Made by a program: the position numbers and the translations under genes. A stretch of 10,575 nt of DNA from JAXHTH01 sp034211115 (GTDB lineage: Bacteria; Planctomycetota; Phycisphaerae; Phycisphaerales; SM1A02). The first letter of the stretch is position 1. Every line of letters starts with the position of its first letter. The stretch lies in NCBI GenBank assembly GCA_034211115.1, contig JAXHTH010000118.1, forward strand, positions 1 to 10,575, written 5' to 3'. The notes beneath the pieces were generated by a model, which saw nothing but the letters and a program-made list of their open reading frames with translations, did no database searches and was not told the origin of the DNA. This document shows positions 6,165-10,575 of the stretch, piece after piece.

Positions 6165-7889
6165 ATGTGTAAGACACGAACAATCATCGTGTGCGCCATG
6201 GTTGCGCTCGTCTGGACGGCCTTTTCGCGCGACGCCGTCGCTCAGCCAGCCGCCCCGACCGTGCACGTCGATGGCAACGTGAACAACCCCGGTCAGGGAG
6301 ATGACTGGGGCGAAGGGCATGCCTACAAGTACTTACAAGATGGGCTCAGTAAGGCCGCGTGGTACGTCGATCCAGATGGCGGCGGCTATGACTCTGCTGA
6401 GGTCTGGGTCGCCGCGGCGGAGGACCCCTATCGGCCCAGCGCCACCGTCGATCGCGATGCGTCCTTCCATCTCGTCAACGGCATCGAACTCTACGGCGGC
6501 TTCGCCGGCCACGAAGCGGAACTCAATGACCGCAACATCTTCCAGAATATCACCATACTCTCCGGTGATCTTGAAGATGACGACGATCAACCGAACGGCG
6601 ACATGCTCGACAACTGCTACCATGTCATCACGACAGCGGTACTGGGCGTGGTCGATTGTCGGATCGACGGCTTCGTCATCCAAGCCGGCAATGCCGATGG
6701 AACGTCCCTGACGGACCCAGAATCAGATAGCGGTGGTGGCATGCTCGCCGCGTGTAAGACGATTGCCATCGTCAACTGCACGTTCAAGGACAACCTGGCC
6801 GGCTGCACGGATCCGTTCGAGGATCGCACGAAGGGGCACGGCGCGGCGCTGTACATCAAGGCGCCACCGGGAACTCCTGCGGAGCCGGTGCCCGGCCCCG
6901 AAATCGTCGACTGCACCTTCCTCAACAACACCGCGCTATGGGGCGGCCGAGGGGGAGGGCTGAAGGTCGCAAACGGAGGCCTGGTGCACCTGACCAACTG
7001 CCTCTTCGCGTGGAATGAGGCGGGCAGCGGCGAGTACGCCAGCGGGTGGGGCGGCGCGATCCTGAACGAGGCCAACATCGAGCTGACCAACTGCACTCTG
7101 GCGAACAACACGGCAGTCAGCGGCGCCGGCTCCTCGCAGGGAGGCGGACTGCACTGCCGTGCGGCCGGGCAGTCATTCCAGGCAACACTCTACAACTGCA
7201 TTTTCTGGGCGAATGTCGCGGCCGAAGGGCATGAGATCTTCCTCGGCTCGCCGTGCGGCGACCCTGAAACCCCCGGATTGATCGTGGATTACGCGGACAT
7301 CCAGGGCGGGGAGGCCGGGATCGGCGGTTATGACCCCGATTGCGTCGATTGGGGCGATGGCAACCTCGATCCGCCGGAGGACCCGATGTTCGGGAACCCC
7401 TCGGCGAATCCCCCCAACTACCGCCTGAGGACCGGGTCGCCATGCATCGATGCCGGCGATCCCAACGAGTCCATCATCCCCGCGGACGGTTACGATGTGG
7501 ATGGTGATGATGACGACACCGAGCGCACGCCGGATCTCGATCATCGAGACCGGATCCTCCATGGCGGGGATGGGCTTGTGGTGGACATGGGCGCCTATGA
7601 GCACTACGCCGACTGCGTCGGGGACCTCGACGGAGACCAGTTGGTGAACACGGCTGACCTGCTCATCCTGCTGGGCAATTGGGGCACCAGCGGTCCGGGG
7701 GACCTCGACGGCAACGGCGTGGTGAACACCGCCGACTTGCTCACCCTCCTGGGCAACTGGGGGCCGTGCGGGCGAGTGGGTGCTGTCTCCCCGCCCCAGT
7801 CGGTCCAGGACTGCATCAGCCGCTACCTCGGCGATCCAGTCAAGCTGGAGGCCTGCATCGAGGGAATGATCCGCGCCGGAACCCCGTGA
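6165..7889 (+). CDS. Secreted parallel beta-helix protein with choice-of-anchor Q region and dockerin-like repeats
   Basis: The 574-residue product has a signal peptide (1-26, with A-V-A at 24-26 before Gln27). The N-terminal part (VHVDGNVNN, WGEGHAYKYLQDGL, EVWVAA) is the usual opening of planctomycete right-handed beta-helix proteins. Residues about 150-350 carry coil repeats such as VNCTFKDN, VDCTFLNNTA, LTNCLFAWN, LTNCTLANNTA and YNCIFWAN, with GGG turns like polymorphic outer-membrane protein repeats. NYRLRTGSPCIDAGDPN (418-434) through VDMGAYE (473-479) matches the choice-of-anchor Q C-terminal module. Two dockerin-like loops follow: D487-x-D-G-D491...D498 and D513-x-D-G-N517...D524. 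They are flanked by Cys484 and Cys535, then a 38-residue Cys-containing tail. The ATG at 6165 has AAGGAA seven bases upstream; reading further upstream removes the signal peptide from the N-terminus. Ligand unknown; probably a cell-surface adhesin or carbohydrate-binding protein. Confidence 0.88.
   Translation: MCKTRTIIVCAMVALVWTAFSRDAVAQPAAPTVHVDGNVNNPGQGDDWGEGHAYKYLQDGLSKAAWYVDPDGGGYDSAEVWVAAAEDPYRPSATVDRDASFHLVNGIELYGGFAGHEAELNDRNIFQNITILSGDLEDDDDQPNGDMLDNCYHVITTAVLGVVDCRIDGFVIQAGNADGTSLTDPESDSGGGMLAACKTIAIVNCTFKDNLAGCTDPFEDRTKGHGAALYIKAPPGTPAEPVPGPEIVDCTFLNNTALWGGRGGGLKVANGGLVHLTNCLFAWNEAGSGEYASGWGGAILNEANIELTNCTLANNTAVSGAGSSQGGGLHCRAAGQSFQATLYNCIFWANVAAEGHEIFLGSPCGDPETPGLIVDYADIQGGEAGIGGYDPDCVDWGDGNLDPPEDPMFGNPSANPPNYRLRTGSPCIDAGDPNESIIPADGYDVDGDDDDTERTPDLDHRDRILHGGDGLVVDMGAYEHYADCVGDLDGDQLVNTADLLILLGNWGTSGPGDLDGNGVVNTADLLTLLGNWGPCGRVGAVSPPQSVQDCISRYLGDPVKLEACIEGMIRAGTP
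7623..7763 (+). repeat. Tandem dockerin-like repeat, 78-base period
   Basis: Two copies of a dockerin-like unit start at 7623 and 7701. Both begin GACCTCGACGG and both contain TGGTGAACAC and CTGGGCAA.TGGGG. The period is exactly 26 codons. Residues at calcium-loop positions 1, 3, 5, 9 and 12 are D/D/D/N/D in copy 1 and D/D/N/N/D in copy 2. The nucleotide likeness suggests recent duplication or gene conversion. Confidence 0.85.
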
Positions 7890-7946
7890 CCGGGTACAGC
7901 ATCACGACGCCTGACTCCGGCATTGAAATCTACAGCCTGACATCGC

Positions 7947-7979
7947 AGCCCGACCGGTTCCCCGGTCGGGCTTTCTCTA
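7947..7979 (+). terminator. Intrinsic terminator after the beta-helix gene
   Basis: AGCCCGACCGG at 7947-7957 pairs perfectly with CCGGTCGGGCT at 7962-7972 across the loop TTCC, followed by TTCTCT. The T-tract is short and interrupted but lies on the plus strand, so it should end the transcript from the left. The hairpin sits in the 106-base gap between two convergent genes and may also slow leftward transcription, where no T-run follows. Confidence 0.75.
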
Positions 7980-7995
7980 CAGCAGCACCCGTCGT

Positions 7996-8988
7996 TCAGA
8001 ACCACCACGGTTTGCCGGGCTTCTCCTCGATGATGACTTCACTGAGGTAGCCGACGGCCTTGATGAAGCCTTCCTCGATGCTCATGAGCGGGTCTTCGTG
8101 CTCGATGCTGAGCACGCCGTCGTAGCCGTAGCGGCGGAGCATGGAGATGAACGGCTTCCAGAACTCGTCGCCGTGCCCGTAGCCGCAGGTGCGGAAGGTC
8201 CAGGCGCGGTGCTTGAGGTCGCCGTAGGGCCGGCCGTCGTTGTAGCCGTTGATCGGGCCCTCGTACCGATCGAGCTCGGTGTCCTTGGCGTGGACGTAAT
8301 AGAGCAGGCCGGCCTCGCCCAGCTCGCGGGCGGCGAGGACGGGGTCGATCCCCTGCCAGAAGAAATGCGACGGATCGAGATTCGCCCCCAGCGGCGTCTT
8401 GCCGCGCATGCCCGCGGCCTTCGTCGCCCGCTTGGAGAGGCGGATGAGCGTCTCGGGGTTGTAGACGCAGAAGCCCGGATGCGCCTCCCAGGCGACCTTG
8501 ACATTGTGCTCCTTGCACAGCTTGGCCTGGGCGGCCCAGTACGGCACGAGCACCTCGTCCCACTGGTAGGTCAGGATCTCCTGATAATCGGGCGGCCAGG
8601 CGCAGGTCACCCAGTTGGGCATGCGATCGTTGGCCGACCCGCCCGGGCAGCCGGAGAAGGTGATGACGGTGTCCGTGCCCAGCTTGGGGGCGAGCTTGAC
8701 GGCGGTGACGAACGCATCGTGATCGTGCGTCGCGTGGGCCTTGTCGGGATGGACCGGGTTGCCGTGCACGGCGAGGCCGGACAGCTCCAGGTCGTGCTCG
8801 CGGAGCTTGGCCTTGATCTCGTCCTGGAGCTTGGCCGAACCGAGCACCTCGCCGGGCTCGAAGAAGGGTGCGCCGGGATAGCAGCCGACGGGCAGCTCGA
8901 TGGCGTCGAGGCCGACCTCGGCGCAGTAGTCCAGCACATCATCAAGCTGCATTCCGGTGAAGAGAGCCGACATCACACCGAGCTTCAT
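7996..8988 (-). CDS. Sugar phosphate isomerase/epimerase (xylose isomerase-like TIM barrel)
   Basis: The 330-residue product matches the AP-endonuclease-2/xylose isomerase-like TIM barrel family (IolE/IolI/YcjR relatives) in length and in its motifs. MKLGVMSALF is strand 1, GLDAIELPVG (26-35) is strand 2, LSGLAVHGNP (69-78) is strand 3, and VAWEAHPG (165-172) supplies metal ligand Glu168. NLDPSHFFW (203-211) supplies Asp205 and His208, YVHAKD (231-236) supplies His233, and LSIEHEDP (293-300) supplies Glu296 or Glu298. All usual metal-site residues are therefore present. Members isomerise or epimerise sugars or inositols in the cytoplasm; the substrate cannot be told from sequence alone. No signal peptide. 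The ATG at 8988 has GAGGAG at seven-base spacing; longer starts add a non-homologous Arg-rich extension. It stands alone, convergent with the beta-helix gene and divergent from the next gene. Confidence 0.9.
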   Translation of the reverse strand: MKLGVMSALFTGMQLDDVLDYCAEVGLDAIELPVGCYPGAPFFEPGEVLGSAKLQDEIKAKLREHDLELSGLAVHGNPVHPDKAHATHDHDAFVTAVKLAPKLGTDTVITFSGCPGGSANDRMPNWVTCAWPPDYQEILTYQWDEVLVPYWAAQAKLCKEHNVKVAWEAHPGFCVYNPETLIRLSKRATKAAGMRGKTPLGANLDPSHFFWQGIDPVLAARELGEAGLLYYVHAKDTELDRYEGPINGYNDGRPYGDLKHRAWTFRTCGYGHGDEFWKPFISMLRRYGYDGVLSIEHEDPLMSIEEGFIKAVGYLSEVIIEEKPGKPWWF

Positions 8989-9127
8989 GGTCCTGCTCCT
9001 CAGATTCCGCCGTGCCGGGCGGGTGGGGGTATCCAGAGGTGTCGAGGGCGCCCAGCATCGCCGAAGCCGGTCCAATCGGCAAGCCGGGTCGTTGACGGGG
9101 GGCGAGGTTTGGCGGGAGAATGCCCCG
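8989..9127. other. 139-base divergent intergenic region
   Basis: It should contain promoters for the isomerase gene (leftward) and the Sm-repeat gene (rightward). TTGACG at 9092-9097 resembles a -35 element, but nothing AT-rich follows at 17 bases. Apart from the two ribosome sites I see no clear element. Confidence 0.4.
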
Positions 9128-10561
9128 ATGCAGTGTCAATTCCTGCCCTCACTGGTCGTCGTGCTCATCGCGCTCGCCGCGGGCGGGGGGCTGGCCGCCC
9201 AGGATGCCGAGACGGCGCCGGCCCAGCCGCCACAGGCCGATCCGCCGGCCGGGGAGGACGCGAAGCCGCGGGTGATCGTCCGCGTGGACCGCACCACCGA
9301 AGTCAAGGGCCACATCGAGCTGGAGGAGGAGGATGTGATCGTCGTCCGCACGCCGGACGGCGAGGTGCGGAGCTTCGCCAAGGGCCTGGTGCTGCGGATC
9401 GTCCGCCTCGTCGAGCCCGAGCCAGGCCAGACGGGCGTGGTGGTGCTGGAATCGGGGCAGATGCACGAGGGGGTCATTCTCGAGGATGACTTCGATCACG
9501 TGCTCGTCGAGATCGAGGGGATCGAGGCGCGGTTCCGACGGGAGGTGGTCGACTACGTGGTGCTCAATCCCACGTTCCGGGAGCAGTACGAGGCGTACAA
9601 GGCGGCGCTCAAGCCGGAGATGGCCCAGCGCAGGCTCGCCCTCTGCCGGTGGCTGGTGGATGAGCGGCGCTACGACCTGGCCGAGCAGGAGCTGACCTCG
9701 CTTCTGGACGACCACGAACTGCCCGAGGCGCGCCGACTGCTGCGGATCGTCAGGGCCCAGCTCGCCCTGCGCGAGAAGCCGCCGAAGCGCGACGAGGCCG
9801 AAGAGGAACCGGACAGGCCGGAAGTCGAAGCAGACTCCGAGCCGAACCTCATCAGCGAGGAGGATGTCAACATCATCCGCGTCTTCGAGATCGATTTCGC
9901 CAACCCGCCGCGGGTGGTGATCCGCAAGGAGACGATCGAGCGGCTGATCAATCGCTACGGCACGAACAAGCTCATCCCCGCCTCGCAGGAAGAGCGGGAA
10001 CGCCTCTACCGGGCCGACCCGATCGCACTCGTGCGGCTGATGTTCGAGTTGCGGGCGCGGGACCTGTACGGCGAAATCGAGGTGCTGACGGAGCCGCACG
10101 CGCTGGATCTCTTCCGCCGGCGGGTGCACGACACGTTCCTCATGAACAACTGCGCCACGAGCCGCTGCCACGGGGGACCGGACGGCGGGCGACTGATCCT
10201 CCATCGCCGCAACTCCCGCGATGCACGCGTCCGCTACACCAACCTGCTCATCCTCGAGCGGCTGGAGCTGGACCCTCAGTGGCCGCTGATCAACTACCAG
10301 AAGCCGCTCGATTCACTGCTGATCCAGTACGGGTTGCCGCCGGAGGAGGCGAGGATGCCGCACCCGCCCGCCCCGGGCTGGAAGCCCGTCTTCCGAAGAG
10401 CCAGCGATCGGATGGTGCGGTACACGCAGCAGTGGATGCGTTCGATGTTCCGGCCCCGGCCGGACTACCCGGTCGAGTACGAGCCGCCCACGATCGAGGG
10501 GGCGGACGCGGACGAGACAGGCCCGGAGGGGCAAGAGGCGCCCGAGCGGGCGGATCGATGA
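9128..10561 (+). CDS. Secreted protein with two Sm-like beta repeats and a CX4CH (cytochrome-like) motif
   Basis: I do not recognise a named family. The 477-residue product has a signal peptide (hydrophobic 8-24, G-L-A-A before Gln25). Two similar beta repeats follow, at about 59-94 and 111-147, of the form G-x-I-x-x-E-x-x-D-x-V-x-V...F-x-x-x-V-x-x-I-V-x-L, which look Sm/SH3-like. A helical segment (about 164-214) has TPR-like spacing, then an acidic linker runs from about 217 to 246. The C-terminal part holds NNCATSRCHGG (340-350), a CX4CH motif. It resembles planctomycete cytochrome-type domains, although the usual heme c motif is CX2CH. ARMPHPPAPGWKP (408-420) offers Met410 or His411 as a possible second ligand. 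GGGAG precedes the ATG by nine bases. The stop overlaps the next frame as ATGA. Likely periplasmic; redox function is inference. Confidence 0.72.
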   Translation: MQCQFLPSLVVVLIALAAGGGLAAQDAETAPAQPPQADPPAGEDAKPRVIVRVDRTTEVKGHIELEEEDVIVVRTPDGEVRSFAKGLVLRIVRLVEPEPGQTGVVVLESGQMHEGVILEDDFDHVLVEIEGIEARFRREVVDYVVLNPTFREQYEAYKAALKPEMAQRRLALCRWLVDERRYDLAEQELTSLLDDHELPEARRLLRIVRAQLALREKPPKRDEAEEEPDRPEVEADSEPNLISEEDVNIIRVFEIDFANPPRVVIRKETIERLINRYGTNKLIPASQEERERLYRADPIALVRLMFELRARDLYGEIEVLTEPHALDLFRRRVHDTFLMNNCATSRCHGGPDGGRLILHRRNSRDARVRYTNLLILERLELDPQWPLINYQKPLDSLLIQYGLPPEEARMPHPPAPGWKPVFRRASDRMVRYTQQWMRSMFRPRPDYPVEYEPPTIEGADADETGPEGQEAPERADR

Positions 10562-10575
10562 AGGCCGGCCCCGGC
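10558..10575 (+). CDS. Start of a downstream gene, cut by window edge
   Basis: An ATG at 10558 overlaps the preceding stop codon as ATGA and opens M-K-A-G-P-G before the sequence ends. The 4-base overlap is the same coupling seen between the two genes at 1311-1314. Only six codons are visible, so the product is unknown and the call rests on arrangement alone. Confidence 0.3.

Noticed and set aside
8098..9489. Plus-strand open frame of over 460 codons opposite the isomerase
   Set aside because: Antisense to a gene with a full set of TIM-barrel metal ligands; composition is typical of a shadow frame and there is no family match.
9149..10204. Minus-strand open frame of about 350 codons opposite the Sm-repeat gene
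   Set aside because: Arg/Leu/His-rich with no motif; the plus-strand gene has a signal peptide, ribosome site and repeat structure.
1..10575. CRISPR array, tRNA, insertion sequence, phage or restriction/defence genes
   Set aside because: I looked for evenly spaced direct repeats, cloverleaf-like segments, transposase or integrase motifs and nuclease/methylase motifs and saw none that hold up.

Overview
The window is GC-rich bacterial DNA that most resembles a member of the Planctomycetota, probably Phycisphaerae or a relative. Four features point there. Two secreted proteins end in paired dockerin-like repeats of the form D-x-D-G-D-x-x-V-N-x-A-D-L-L-x-L-L-G-N-W-G. One of these also carries a choice-of-anchor Q type C-terminal region. 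An exosortase is paired with an EpsI/DUF3485 protein. A secreted protein with Sm-like repeats carries a planctomycete-style Cys/Cys-His cytochrome motif. The lineage call is pattern recognition, not a search result.

Left part (1-2875, minus strand, read right to left): a compact four-gene surface-polysaccharide/exosortase cluster. It holds a cupin of the dTDP-4-dehydrorhamnose 3,5-epimerase (RmlC) type, a nucleotidyltransferase-like protein with a left-handed beta-helix tail and eroded catalytic motifs, an exosortase with an intact Cys/Arg/His set, and an EpsI-like protein cut by the window edge. The last three genes are joined by a 4-base ATGA overlap and a 2-base gap, so they are almost certainly one operon. 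The likely job is making or exporting extracellular polysaccharide together with protein sorting. No PEP-CTERM substrate is visible here.

Middle (2876-4738): a 466-base divergent intergenic region with two CCCCGGGGC boxes 21 bases apart. It is followed by a plus-strand gene for an unusual fusion: a MauE/DoxX-like membrane redox domain with a Cys-Gly-Cys motif, a fifth membrane segment, a long acidic/proline linker and a thioredoxin-like domain with Cys-Asp-His-Cys. A perfect 24-bp palindrome lies inside this gene and an 11-bp-stem hairpin lies after it.

Secreted-protein pair (4739-7889, plus strand): a seven-repeat HAF-type protein and a parallel beta-helix protein. Both have signal peptides and C-terminal dockerin-like repeats. 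Their third-position GC, in small hand-counted samples, is lower than that of the isomerase gene next to them. A strong hairpin terminator at 7947-7979 follows.

Right part (7996-10575): a minus-strand TIM-barrel sugar phosphate isomerase/epimerase diverges from a plus-strand secreted protein with two Sm-like beta repeats and a CX4CH motif. The stop codon of that last gene overlaps the start of another reading frame that leaves the window. No tRNA, rRNA, CRISPR array, insertion sequence or integrase was seen.
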